Part shown: piece by piece, positions 1 through 10,575 of the stretch
Layout: every line of letters begins with the position of its first letter
Numbering within the stretch: position 1 is the stretch's first letter
From: Galeopsis tetrahit
Lineage: Eukaryota > Streptophyta > Magnoliopsida > Lamiales > Lamiaceae
Direction of reading: 5' to 3'
Assembly (NCBI GenBank): GCA_963675135.1
Contig: OY776131.1
Location: 24,915,881 to 24,979,880, forward strand
DNA: 64,000 nt
The notes under the pieces: generated by a model
The model's database searches: none
What the model saw: the letters and a program-made list of their open reading frames with translations, nothing else
Told to the model about the DNA's origin: nothing
Position numbers and translations under genes: made by a program

Positions 1-1380
1 TTGGACGCGACATCAGGCTTTGAGTTGCTGAGTATGATGGATGCATATCAGGGGTACCATCAGATCCAGTTGAATCCCCTTGATATTCCGAAGGTATGTT
101 TTATTGCAGCCTGTGGTACTTTTGGATATATACGCATGCCTTTTGGACTAATCAATGCAGGAGCCACCTACCAGAGAATGGTAGACTCGGTTTTCCAAGA
201 ACAAATCGGTAAAAACATGGAGATTTATGTGGATGATATGTTGGCCAAGAGCGTTAAGGCAGAGCAGCATGTGAAAGACTTAGAAGAGATATTCCAGGTG
301 ATTACGGGCAATGGCATTAAGCTGAATCCGGCTAAATGCTCTTTCGGAGTAAGATCAGGAAAATTCCTGGGATACATGGTGACCCAGAGGAGAATAGAAG
401 TTAACCCCGCCAAGGTGAAAGCCGTGTTGGACGTGCAGCCTTCTCGAAACTTGAAGGAGTTACAAACCTTGAATGGGAGGATAGCAGCTCTGAGCAGGTT
501 CATATCGAGATCAGCAGAGAAAAGTCATCACTTCTTCATAACCTTGAGGAAAGGGGAAAAATTTGAGTGGGACGAGCCTTGTCAGAAGGGCTTTGAGGAA
601 CTCAAGCGTCACCTGGAACGACTCCCAAAATTGACAAAACCCTCCCAGGGAGATATACTATACCTATATCTATCGGTGGGGGAGCACTCCTTAAGCACGA
701 CACTGATGAAAGAAGAAGGTTCCATGCAGAACCCCATATACTACGTGAGTAAGGTAATTCAAGGAGCAGAGGTCAGACATTCAGAGGTAGAAAAGGCAGC
801 CCTGGCGGTAGTAGTGACAGCTAGGCGATTACGCCCTTATTTCTTGTCTTACAAAATTGTTGTACGGACTAATTATCCCCTGAAGCAGGTACTGGGAAGA
901 GCAGACTTATCTGGAAGAATGGTCAAGTGGGCTGTTGAACTACAGGAATATGATGTTGATTACGAGCCCATGAGAGCTATTAAAGCCCAATCCCTGACGG
1001 ACTTCATCCAAGAATCCACTAGGACTGAGGAAATGGAAGGATGGAAAGTGTACGTGGACGGTTCCGCATCAGCATTGGGATGCGGAGCAGGGATAGTACT
1101 GGTAGACCCTGAAGGCCAGGAAGTACAAGTTGCTGTTAAGTTCAGGTTTTCGACCTCCAACAACGGAGCCGAATACGAAGCCCTTATCAGAGGGGCTAAC
1201 ATGGCAGCAGAACTGGGAGCGCAGAAGGTCACCCTATATTCAGACTCACAGTTGGTAGTGCAGCAGGTAATGGGAGAATACCTGGCCAGAGACGAGAAGA
1301 TGATAGCATATCTGGAGCAGGTTAAGAACCTGAAAAGCAAGTTCCATGCTTTCGAAGTGATACAAATACCAAGGGAATAG
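1..1380 (+). pseudogene. Tat polyprotein: reverse transcriptase and two RNase H domains (5'-truncated by window)
   Basis: The frame is already open at base 1 (LDATSGFELLSMMDAYQGYHQ), so it is the middle of a gag-pol polyprotein. The reverse transcriptase palm motif YVDDML is at about residues 76-81, giving an intact catalytic Asp pair. A first RNase H-like domain (residues about 215-340) has the EVEKAALAVV and VRTNYPLKQVL blocks of the gypsy enzyme. A second RNase H (residues about 347-455) shows DGSAS, AEYEAL and YSDSQLVV, i.e. the D-E-D set of an active-type fold. That second domain is what places the element in the Tat clade. The frame ends at a TAG at 1378-1380, where an intact element would continue into integrase in the same frame, so this is a nonsense mutation and not the natural end. 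Confidence 0.9.
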
Positions 1381-1467
1381 AACACAAAGGCGGATGGATA
1401 GTCCAAATTAGCCAGCTCCACTGAGTTCGAGGGACAAGGGAAGATAACCCTGGTAGTAGCAGATCAA

Positions 1468-2731
1468 TTGGCGACAGAAACACTAGTTGGAGAGATAACA
1501 GAAGGGGACGATTGGAGAAAAGAGATATGGGAGGAGCTGAACAGAGACTCTGCGATTCCAGCATCGAGGGAAGCCAAGGCTTTGAGATTGAAATATTGTA
1601 TCCTTGGAGATCAATTGTATAAAAGGTCCTTTACTCAACCTTATTTGAAATGTCTTTCGAAATAGGAGGCGTAATTCGTAATCAAGGATATCCATGAGGG
1701 TTGTGTGGCCAGTCATGAGGGCTATAAGATGATCGTGAAGATGGTGTTTAGGGCAGGTTTTTATTGGCCCAGTGTGATAAGGGATGCTCGAGAATTCGTG
1801 AAGAAATGTGAGAGATGTCAGAAGAATGGACCTTTGATACGGGTACCAGCGGAGGAGATGGGTGTTATGTATTCGCCTTGCCCATTTGCAAAATGGGGAA
1901 TAGATTTAGTGGGGCCTTTCCCCATGGAACCTCGAGGAAGGAAATTTCTAATCGTCGCGGTGGACTACTTCAGCAAGTGGGTAGAGGCCGCACCTTTGGC
2001 GAAGATAGAGGAAGACAATGTGATTAATTTCCTAGCAAGACATATTTACTGCAGGTTCGGAGTGCCTAGGGTTCTAGTCTCAGATAATGGAACGCAATTC
2101 AACGGAGAGAGAGTGAGAAAATGGTGTTAGAGGTGGAATATTGTACAAAGATTCACCTCAGTAGCCCACCCACAAGACAATGGTCAAGTGGAGGTCACGA
2201 ATAGGATTCTGGTGGACGGTATCCGAACACGTTTGCAAAAGATAGGAGGAGGATGGGTGAAGGAGTTGGACAATGTCCTCTGGTCTTACAGAACTAGCCC
2301 TAATTCAGCCACAGGGGAATCCTCCTTCCAATTGGTGTACGGGACAACAACAGTAATACTCCCGAAAGGCCCGGTTAGGGTCGCATCGAATCACCTACTT
2401 CGACGAGAAGAAAATTGAAGAGCTAATGAGAGAGTCCTTGGACTTAGTAGAGGAGGAGAGAGAAATAGCAAAACTGAAAGCGGAAAGATACAAGAGCAGG
2501 ATCAAAGCAGCATACGATCGTAGGGTAATCCCTAGGTCCTTTAAAGTTGGAGACCTGGTCCTTCGAAGAGCAGACGCCTTGAGGAACACAGGGAAGATGG
2601 AATCAAATTGGGAAGGACCGTACAAAGTAATACAGGTGCTGAGGGGAGGAGCCTATAAACTCCAAGATATGGAGGGGAAGGAGATACTACGCCCATGGAA
2701 TGTGTGCCACCTTAAGAGGTTCTACGTTTGA
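1468..2731 (+). pseudogene. Tat polyprotein: integrase, broken by stops and a frameshift
   Basis: Continues the pol frame after the stop at 1380. The HHCC zinc-binding region lies around 1690-1830 (IHEGC, then CERCQKNG). The catalytic core shows WGIDLVGPF (first Asp), VSDNGTQF (second Asp) and NGQVEVTNR (Glu), so the DDE residues are all present. The C-terminal part (from about 2426) has FKVGDLVLRR and NWEGPYKV, typical of the gypsy integrase C-terminal domain, and ends LKRFYV at 2728. In-frame stops are at 1663-1665 (TAG), 2128-2130 (TAG) and 2416-2418 (TGA), and the reading frame shifts by one between about 2400 and 2426. The integrase is therefore non-functional in this copy. Confidence 0.9.
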
Positions 2732-3031
2732 AAAGGTGTTAGTCCCTCATTTTTTCTTTTTGAACAATTTTGACATTCATTTCCATTCGAATAATTGTAC
2801 ACATCGCTTCACCGGCACTTTTTTTCCCTCTACGTGGGTTTCCCTTTGGGGTTTTATCCCGGAGAGGTTTTTAATGAGGCCGGCATAGGTTCCCCTTTTT
2901 TACCTATGTTGATGAACACTTTTGATCAATGAAGCTTTACTTTTGAAGAAATTGCAGTAGTTTCCATAGATCTTTGAAGTATTATGATTAAGTGATTGAT
3001 ATATGCTAGTAGTAAGACACAAGATAAAAGG
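2732..3031 (+). other. 3' untranslated segment of the Tat element
   Basis: No coding frame is recognisable. It links the end of integrase to the tandem array, and its last bases already resemble the array unit. Confidence 0.6.
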
Positions 3032-4425
3032 AAAACGCGAAGGTTTATGCAAACCTCACCCTGAGAAACAAGTGAGTTCCAATGAACTTCACTTAGACAA
3101 AACGCGAAGGTTTATATAAACCTCACAATGAGAAGGTTTATACAAACCTCACCCTGAGAAACAAGTGAGTTCCCATGAACTTCACTTAGACAAAACGCGA
3201 AGGTTTTATACAAACCTCACCATGAGAAGGTTTATACAAACCTCACCCCGAGAAACAAGTGAGTTCCAATGAACTTCACTTAGACAAAACGCGAAGGTTT
3301 ATACAAACCTCACAATGAGAAGGTTTATACAAACCTCACAATGAGAAGGTTTATACAAACCTCACCCTGAGAAACAAGTGAGTTCCCATGAACTTCACTT
3401 AGACAAAACGCGAAGGTTTATACAAACCTCACCATGAGAAGGTTTATAAAAACCTCACCCTGAGAAACAAGTGAGTTCCAATGAACTTCACTTAGACAAA
3501 ACGCGAAGGTTTATGCAAACCTCACCCTGAGAAACAAGTGAGTTCCCATGAACTTCACTTAGACAAAACGCGAAGGTTTATACAAACCTCACCATGAGAA
3601 GGTTTATACAAACCTCACCCTGAGAAACAAGTGAGTTCCAATGAACTTCACTTAGACAAAACGCGAAGGTTTATACAAACCTCACAATGAGAAGGTTTAT
3701 ACAAACCTCACCCTGAGAAACAAGTGAGTTCCCATGAACTTCACTTAAACAAAACGCGAAGGTTTTATACAAACCTCACCATGAGAAGGTTTATACAAAC
3801 CTCACCCTGAGAAACAAGTGAGTTCCAATGAACTTCACTTAGACAAAACGCGAAGGTTTATGCAAACCTCACCCTGAGAAACAAGTGAGTTCCCATGAAC
3901 TTCACTTAGACAAAACGCGAAGGTTTATACAAACCTCACCATGAGAAGGTTTATACAAACCTCACCCTGAGAAACAAGTGAGTTCCAATGAACTTCACTT
4001 AGACAAAACGCGAAGGTTTATACAAACCTCACAATGAGAAGGTTTATACAAACCTCACCCTGAGAAACAAGTGAGTTCCCATGAACTTCACTTAGACAAA
4101 ACGCGAAGGTTTTATACAAACCTCACCATGAGAAGGTTTATACAAACCTCACCCTGAGAAACAAGTGAGTTCCAATGAACTTCACTTAGACAAAACGCGA
4201 AGGTTTATATAAACCTCACCATGAGAAGGTTTATACAAACCTCACCCTGAGAAACAAGTGAGTTCCAATGAACTTCACTTAGACAAAGTGCGAAGGTTTA
4301 TACAAACCTCACCATGAGAAGGTTTATACAAACCTCACCCTGAAAAGGTTTATGCAAAACCTCACACTGAAAAAAGCGAGTTCTAATGAACTTCATGCTA
4401 GAGTTCATATAAACCTTACCCTGAG
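3032..4425 (+). repeat. Tandem array with 67-bp and 26-bp modules in the retrotransposon 3' UTR
   Basis: A 67-bp module (from AAAACGCGAAGG to CTTCACTTAGAC) alternates with zero, one or two copies of a 26-bp module (GGTTTATACAAACCTCAC plus ATGAGAA). Distances between successive AACGCG marks are 93, 94, 119, 93, 67, 93, 93, 94, 67, 93, 93, 94 and 93. The set 67-93-93-94 occurs twice in a row (marks 3500 to 3847 to 4194), a 347-bp higher-order unit. Both modules contain short dyads: AGGTTT-atac-AAACCT, and GTGAGTTC facing GAACTTCAC. The last copies (after 4290) decay. Known context: hypervariable 3' UTR tandem repeats are recorded for Tat elements and can seed satellites. Confidence 0.93.
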
Positions 4426-4971
4426 AAACGAAGCTAATGCAGATTCGGAATGAATTCCATCCTAAAGGAAGAATCCAAAGCTACAAGGGTGAAAGTCTTC
4501 ATACACTATAACCTCTAAGGCTGGGGGGGGGGGGAATAGGGACTATGAGGAAACCCTACGAGCATCATCAAATCACCAACAAGTAAGCCCAAAAGTTTGA
4601 ACTCTCTATTTTAAGCCTTAAAGTCTATATGCGTTAGAAGGATATTAAAGGTATGCATTGAGATACAACTAAGAGAAACTAAACATGCAACATGCGACAT
4701 ACTTTTTATCTTAGGCATAATACTTGACATGCTTAGAAAACAACATATGCATACATCGAAACAATATGCAGATATAAGAAGAAGGAGTAAGATAAGGCAT
4801 TCAACAACAAAAGTTAAGAGATATTCGAGACCGGTGACACCATGCCCCGGCCCTCCACAGAAAAACACAGGAGTGTAGAGTCTCCTGAAAATACTAAAAG
4901 AGCTCAAAAGCCCCAACGAGAGAAAGTGTTTAAAAGTACCAGAATATTGTTATCAAAGAAAGTAAATAGAG
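4426..4971. other. Spacer with a 12-base G run, no gene seen
   Basis: Non-coding link between the tandem array and the antisense ORF. It holds an uninterrupted G run at 4523-4534. An open stretch on the minus strand at 4611-4916 has hydrophobic, low-information content and I do not regard it as a gene. Confidence 0.5.
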
Positions 4972-6687
4972 TTATGAAGAGAGGGGAACATCACCCCCTC
5001 CAGTGCCTTCCATCGCCTCGTCGACTTGCCCGCTGGAACCGCCGCCCTCTTCCTTCTCCTCCGAGGCATTAGCCGCTACGGTAGCTAGGGGATCAGGATT
5101 AGCTACATGAATGGGGAACGTTGGATTGCTCACGGGCACCAAATCGTCCATTTTCAGAACAGCACCCTTCAACTCCGAAATGGCCTTCCGCATACCAGGC
5201 AGCCACCAAGGGGTGTTGATGTCCTCCTTAGGATCTCCTGGGAACTTAGGGGGAGTAGCTAGTGCATCCAAGCGAAGAGCGCGAGTGTAATGACCATCAA
5301 ATCCAGAAGTAGTCTGCTCGGCTACGGCGTTGGAGAAACCATGGTCGTTGAAATGGGGAATGTATGCCCCCATTGCCCCCAGAAAACTAGTGCTCTTGAG
5401 AAAACTCTCCAGCCATTCTCGATGCGAAGTGTCCAGAAATGTTTGCCCCACTACAGATGTAAAGAGAGAATCAATACAAAGCTTCACCCCAGCCAGAGGA
5501 AGTGCGGTCTCCAAGCGTTAGATACCCCTATCCCGCTCAGCGATCTGAGTCCGGAGCAAAGATATCTCCTCGGACAGAGCCTGATTCTGCGTAGAGAGCT
5601 GAACCTTTTCAGCTTGGGCCGCCTTCCGCCCCAAAGTGGCCTCTTGTAGCTCTGCCTCGAGTATCTCCTTCGTTACTTTCCCTAACTCCACCTGACTTTG
5701 GAGATCGTCATGAAGTTGAAGAGATTGGAGCGCCCGCTCGGATACGTCAGAGTAGAGAAGGCCGGACTACATAAGGAATAATTGAAAGAATTAAGACATT
5801 TACTCTATCCCTCACCAATCATGTGAAATAATATGTATGTTGTGGGCTTACTTGGGAGAAACTATGAGCCGCATGCACTATCCGCTCCTCTAGGGTCAAG
5901 GCACTGAGAGCCTTCGCAGCAGGGGTGGGAGTATGACGGTCCACAAAAGCCTTGAACTGATCGACACTAATATCGCTAGGACCCTTAAGATCAACGGTTG
6001 TTGAGGAGGGGAAGGAAGACTTATCCATAGTTTTCTTTCTCCTGGAAGCACCGGAAGTGGGGAGTCCTGAAGAAAACATAGCTTTCTCGGTGGAGGATCG
6101 GGTACGTTTGGCAACTGACCCTACTGAGGGTTGGTGACGAAGAAGTAGTAATCCTTCCACTCCTGGACACCCTCATGGAGCTTCTCCATGAATTTCCCGA
6201 TCCTATAAGGACGACCACAAGCATAGAAAAATCCATCTGCAATCTTGCACATATATTGGGTCAGAAAAAGTTGGGCTGAGGGTTCTCCACCGTTTCCTTT
6301 AACTAGAATGTAAAATCCTAGCATTGCGCGGATAGCATTTGGGGTAAATTGGTTAAGAGGTATTCGGAGGTACGAGGAAATCTCAGCAAGATAAAGGTTA
6401 ATCGGAAAGCGAAGGCTTGCCTTTAATTGGGCCTCCTAAAAAGATAGAGTGTTAGGACCGGGGAAGTTGGGGCGTTCCTTACTACGAGCAACCCTAACTA
6501 TGTAATCTGTCGGAAAAATCCCACAGCGGATGAAGGCGGCTACCCGCTCTTCAGGAAGGGCTGAAGAACGAGAAATCTTATTTTTTAAAGCGGGATCGGT
6601 TATGGAAAACGGAGAGAACAAATCGGAGAAAGAAGGAGAACTTTCCATGGAAGTCGAACCAGACGAGGTTCGGGGAGAGGATGACAT
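4972..6687 (-). pseudogene. Antisense extra ORF of the Tat element (plant gypsy-type transposon domain), broken
   Basis: Runs opposite to pol, from ATG at 6687 to a stop at 4972. The N-terminal part (6120-6690) reads PEERVAAFIRCGIFPTDY, then FPINLYLAEISSYLRIPLNQ, FTPNAIRAMLGFYILV and WKDYYFFVTNP. This is the pattern of the domain called putative gypsy type transposon in Pfam (PF04195). The middle (5520-5766) is rich in Q, E and L and looks like a coiled coil (TKEILEAELQEATLGRKAAQ). Damage: TAG at 6436-6438, a frame change near 6120-6170, TAA at 5518-5520. A GT-AG intron of 85 bp (5767-5851) joins SFSQ to SGLLYSD in phase 0. Antisense ORFs at this place are known in Tat elements; their function is not known. 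Confidence 0.75.
5767..5851 (-). other. Probable intron inside the antisense ORF
   Basis: On the minus strand the sequence reads CCCAA|GTAAGC at 5851 and TTATGTAG|TCC at 5767. Removing these 85 bases keeps the frame open from AHSFSQ into SGLLYSDVSERALQ, which otherwise ends in a stop a few codons into the intron. Confidence 0.6.
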
Positions 6688-7227
6688 GAAGATAAAATAA
6701 AAAATGAGAAGTGAGAAGAGGAGAGAGGTACGTGAGACGAAGGCACCTTTCGAATGCGACAGAGTGGCCGACGAACGTGCAGAGAAGTAGTTAATCGCAG
6801 AAGAACAAAAGGGGAATGTGAGGATGGAGGTTAAAGAAAAATGGATAAAGCTTGAAGAAGGGGAGGGTTTACGAAGTGAAAGGAATTTTGAATTAGGGAG
6901 TTATGATGAGGGAGTGAAAGCGGGGGAAAGATCGAGAAGGGGTATAACTGCCTCCCAATGAGGAAGCGCGTGAGGAAAAAATGACAGCTGGATGTTTAGT
7001 CTTTTGCGGACGTGTAGGAAAAAAGCAAGTGAGGAGTTCGAAACCAAGTTAAAGTGTGGAAGCGGAAAAGTCATTATTATTTCGGAGAAGTTATTATTAT
7101 TGAGAGCTGAATATACTATGCCATAGTAGAGCTGTGAATCGAAAATGATCAAAAGAAGGAAATGTTCCTCTAAAAATTCATCTTATTCTCTTTTCCTACT
7201 CTCATAACGTCCTAAACTCCTTTTTAC
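6688..7227. other. Spacer between antisense ORF and polypurine tract
   Basis: Would contain the leader and promoter of the antisense ORF if it is transcribed. I recognise no coding sequence or defined motif. Confidence 0.4.
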
Positions 7228-7246
7228 GAGAGTAGGGGGGAGTAGT
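7228..7246 (+). other. Polypurine tract of the Tat element
   Basis: GAGAGTAGGGGGGAGTAG directly before the LTR start: the expected plus-strand primer site. Confidence 0.85.
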
Positions 7247-7951
7247 TGATGCGGACAAAATATGTCGTCCTCGGAGATGGTGACACGTGGATATAAGATG
7301 AATTAAGTTAATCTTAGTAAGAATGGAGGCTTGAGAAATGGGATTAATACACTCCCTTAGCCCAAGGCAAGAAGTATGGGTAATTGGGCCGGGGGCCCAT
7401 ATCCAAGGCTTGGTAAACCTTGGACCGGATATTTCCAACCCATGAGAGAAAGATTTATGGATTGCATTTAGTGGATAAGAACGGAAGAAGAGTTAAAGCG
7501 GAAGAAGTCCATGAGAATACCGATTCTTATGGGACGGTTGAGAAGAAAGAGGGAGAAGTAGTCTCCCTCTCAGCCACGAAATTGGGACAGGTATATAAGC
7601 AGGTTGGTTTTAGTTCATTGACTAAGTTTTACATTAAACTCACTTTACTCTTACGATCTAAGAGAACTATACGATATACACACTGAATTCATAAGAAAGA
7701 TCACGATTTTTGCAAGGATTTCCCTTGAATTGTAGGGAAATTCTTCCTTAATCTCCTTGAGAACAATTCTAACTTGAGCGTCGGAGATTCCACGCCGGAA
7801 TCCCCTCCGGCGTGTTTTTGCAGGTCTTTAAGGATCTCGAAGAAGAATAATTCGTGAAGACTGTTCGGGACAAAGGACGATTTGGGCCCGTAATTCATAT
7901 TATCTATACGGGGACATTCGATATCCCTAGGCGTTATTTTTTGACGCAACA
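7247..7951 (+). repeat. 3' LTR of the Tat element, 705 bp
   Basis: Starts TGATGCGGACAAAA right after the polypurine tract and ends TTTTGACGCAACA. The two ends are imperfect inverted repeats of each other (TGATGCGGACAAAA against TGTTGCGTCAAAAA on the other strand), as expected of LTR termini. A TATA box (GTATATAAGC) at 7591-7600 marks the likely U3/R promoter. The other LTR lies outside the window, so boundaries rest on the tract, the TG/CA ends and the terminal inverted match. Confidence 0.87.
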
Positions 7952-8039
7952 CTTTGCATGACTCTATGGATTTTATAAATCCACCTACTTTTTAAAGTCC
8001 AAAAAAATCCAATAGAATCTCAATTGAATACACCCTTCT

Positions 8040-8160
8040 AATAAGAATAGTTCAGGTGTCATTCAAACTATCAACAGTCCATTAATCTGAACCATATAAT
8101 GGCTTATATTTAATTATCCGCTACTATCACACTTTTAAATTAAATTTTATAATTTTAAAT
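8040..8160. repeat. Left arm of a widely spaced inverted repeat
   Basis: Its reverse complement resembles 20150-20340. Shared blocks include TTTAATTTAAAAGTGTGATA, AATATAAGCCATTA, ATGGTTCAGATTA and GGACTGTTGATAGTT. The arms lie about 12 kb apart. The right arm has an extra segment of about 55 bases (20188-20255). Confidence 0.7.
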
Positions 8161-8635
8161 GCATAATGAAATTAATTTTCTTAAAATTTACATTTTTTTT
8201 TCTCTCTCCCCTTTTTTCTCTCTCCTCTCTCTCTCCCTTTTTTTCTCTATTCTTTTACAATTTTCTCTCTCCCTCTCTCTTGACAGTTTTTTTTAAAATA
8301 ATTGTTTTATTTTATTCTTTATACATTTTTCTTTTATATTTTTTTTAAATAATTTTTACTTCTCTCCTCTTCCTCTCTCTCTCTCTCTTCTCTTTTCTCG
8401 ACACTTTTTCTCTCTCCTCTCTCTCTTTTTTCTTTTTTGACATTTTCTCTCTCCTTACTCTCTCTCTTATAGATTCTTTACCGTTTTCATCAATATTCTT
8501 TAAAAAAAATTAAAATTTATTTTTTTTAATTTTCTTTTTCCTTTTTTTCTCGACTGATTTTCTCTCTCCTTATTCTCTCTTTAATAGGCTCTCTCCTTAT
8601 TCTCTCTTTTTATAGAGTTTAATCACTAGGAAGGA
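8160..8635 (+). repeat. Pyrimidine-rich low-complexity tract of a dispersed repeat
   Basis: Mostly CT and T runs (TCTCTCTCC, TTTTTTCTCTC). Its right part (8467-8625) recurs almost word for word at 60155-60308. Reverse-complement relatives make up the purine-rich tract at 18690-19340. No coding potential. Confidence 0.75.
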
Positions 8636-8835
8636 CAATCCTATAGACCAATATTCAAATAAAGGAAACAAACTAAAACAATACAATTAAGGTCAAATTA
8701 ACTTGTTAATACCCAATTATGCCCCTTGGTTTGAAATTAAATCCTCATTCCCACAGGCCGCAACCAATAATTACTCTTTAAAAATCATAATTAATTTATA
8801 ATTTAAATTCCACTTTCCCTAAAATTTTGAAGTTA

Positions 8836-9130
8836 CTATTTCATTTCATTATAATTCTCAACCATAACCCTAGCTTGCTCCCAGCCGCCGCCGCCCTCAC
8901 CGCGGCCGCTTTTGCCACCGTAAATCTCACCTTGTTCTCTGGATCGTCGTCCGTCGCCGTCCGCCGTCTTTATGGGCCGAAACCCTAACAGCCTTCGCCG
9001 TGGATGTGTCTCTGTGACTCCGCCATTCACCAGATCGGCCGCCATTCTCCCAGCCGCATCCTCTGTGCCCTGTAGTAGAGCAGCCGTCGTTCCCCGCTGT
9101 CGAAGCTCCTCTGCGTGCAAACTTGAATAT
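8836..9130 (+). other. GC-rich leader-like segment
   Basis: Opens with CATAACCCTAGCTTGCTCCC and is rich in GCCGCCG, like a plant 5' leader or first exon. A degraded relative occurs at 12030-12110 (CATAACTCTAGATTGCTCCC). I find no protein I recognise. Confidence 0.4.
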
Positions 9131-9600
9131 TTGGCGTGAAATTGATGAAGATAAGGTAAGGGTTTTTGCTCTCTCCCTCTCTTTTTCTTACTTGATCTAG
9201 AACGCCGAACGCGTTTCTTGATTTTTTGTTTTGAATCTGTTTTTGTTGCAAAGGAGTTCGCGAATCTCCGTTATATGAATGAAGTAGAAAACACCTATCT
9301 ATTGGCTTGAAATTGATGAAGATCGGGTAAGGATTTTTCTCTCTCACTCTCTTTTTCCTACTTGATCTCGAACACCGAACACGTTTATTGATTTTTTTTG
9401 TTTGTTTTGAATTTGTTTTTGTTGCAGGAGTTAGCGAATCTCCGTTGTGTCAAGTTTTGGGGCTTGATGAAGATTGGGTAAAGGTTTTTCTCTCTCCCTC
9501 TCTTTTTCTTACTTGATCTCGAACACCGAACACGTTTCTTGATTTTTTGTTTCGAATTTGTTTTTGTTGCAGAGGAGTTAGCGATTCTACACCGGGGCTA
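9131..9600 (+). repeat. Three tandem copies of an intron-like unit, about 150-170 bp
   Basis: Each copy has TTGATGAAGAT, then GGGTAAGG (splice-donor-like, near 9153, 9327 and 9476), a CT-rich stretch, CTTACTTGATCT, CGAACACCGAACACG and GTTTTTGTTGCA (acceptor-like) followed by GGAGTTAGCGAATCTCCG. Copies differ by scattered substitutions, so the triplication is not recent. Confidence 0.8.
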
Positions 9601-9610
9601 GTTTTAGGGC

Positions 9611-10420
9611 AATATGAATGGAGTAGAAAACACCCATCAATATGGTATTGTTACTCTATTTTTCGTTTGTCTGATTTTGTTTCAAAGTTTTATGATCCGT
9701 TGTTAGATTAAGAATGCAACGTTAGAAAATTTGGGATTTCTGAAAATCCTGTTTACTTTTTGAAATTCTCTAGTTTATATTTCAATTGGGGGATTACTCT
9801 TCATTTTCGTATTGTTACTATGTTTTTCGTATTCTGGTTTTGTTTCAAAGTTTTATGATCTCTTGTTAGAACAAGAGTAGTATATGTATATGCCCCAAAT
9901 ATTTGAATTGATTAAGAGAAAGATCTTATATTCTCTTATTTGTCTTCTTCGGTTGACTCATTCTCTTATAATTGTATGATAACAATTGGGGAAATTAAAA
10001 TGCCTCAATTTCAATATAATGACTGAATTAGTTGTCTCTTACTTCTGCACAGTTGTTTGTTGCTTCTTTGATATAGTTGCTTATAAAAATACCACAAATG
10101 CCAACACGTAACATAAGTCAAATGTTCTAAAATTACTAACTTGTTAGTGTTTATTTGATATTATTGAGATTTACGATTTTACGTCTGTTCAGTTGAAAAA
10201 AAGATCAAAGGAGCTGACTACCTGTAAAATTAAGTGTTATGGATGCCTTATTGACAAGTCCTGATGTCTGACAGTTTGATTTTCTTTATGTAGTTTCAAA
10301 CTACTGCACCTAAGAGTTGTTTTATGCGGCCGCTTGGAGGTATCCTTGCCCCCAAGAGAAAGCCTCATAGCTTCTGGTAATCCCTTTGTTGATATGGACA
10401 ATCTCAGTAGATAGCTTTTT
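9611..10420. other. Intron-like AT-rich sequence, no gene recognised
   Basis: Contains an internal near-duplication (GTATTGTTACT..TTTTTCGT at about 9643 and 9808). It lies between the triplicated unit and the kinase scrap, and could be intron of a decayed gene. Confidence 0.35.
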
Positions 10421-10575
10421 GACATTATAGAGGAGGAACCTGGTCAACCTCTTAAGGTTGTTTTCAACAAAATTTCATCGTAGACAATTGCAGCTGCAAG
10501 CTTGGGACAAGTTTATCGAGCCACTCTCCGATCATCTAAAGAAGATGTTGCAATTAATTATGGTTTCAAGTTCTA
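10421..10575 (+). pseudogene. ABC1/UbiB-type kinase fragment
   Basis: Reads DIIEEEPGQPLKVVFNKISS, a stop, then TIAAASLGQVYRATLRSSKE and DVAI. The block AAASLGQVYRA is the signature of ABC1 (ADCK/UbiB) atypical kinases, which act in plastids and mitochondria on quinone and lipid metabolism. Only about 50 codons remain; the TAG at 10481-10483 falls where the family has an acidic residue. The catalytic core downstream is absent. This is a gene relic, possibly carried by a transposon together with the leader-like sequence at 8836. Confidence 0.7.

Larger units (their letters stand above)
1..7951 (+). mobile_element. Tat-lineage Ty3/gypsy LTR retrotransposon, 3' part
   Basis: The order is reverse transcriptase, RNase H, a second RNase H, integrase, a long 3' untranslated zone with tandem repeats, an antisense extra ORF, a polypurine tract and the 3' LTR. 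The duplicated RNase H, and the long repeat-bearing 3' zone, are hallmarks of the plant Tat clade (Ogre/Retand-like elements). The 5' LTR, gag and protease lie left of the window. Several in-frame stops in pol and in the antisense ORF show that this copy is dead. The base following the LTR begins CTTTG, which would be the right target duplication, but its left partner is not visible. Confidence 0.9.

Noticed and set aside
960..1421. Minus-strand frame opposite the second RNase H
   Set aside because: Shadow of the pol frame; no family features of its own.
3032..4425. CRISPR-like array because of regular repeats
   Set aside because: Repeats are contiguous without unique spacers and lie in a plant retrotransposon 3' UTR.
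4523..4534. Twelve-base G run as the polypurine tract of the Tat element
   Set aside because: It is not followed by a TG-starting LTR; a better tract with an LTR start and matching LTR end lies at 7228-7951.
4611..4916. 101-codon minus-strand frame after the antisense ORF
   Set aside because: Hydrophobic, no recognisable domain, lies in the untranslated spacer.
8166..8348. Short open frame in the CT-rich tract
   Set aside because: Low-complexity translation of TCTCTC and TTTT runs.
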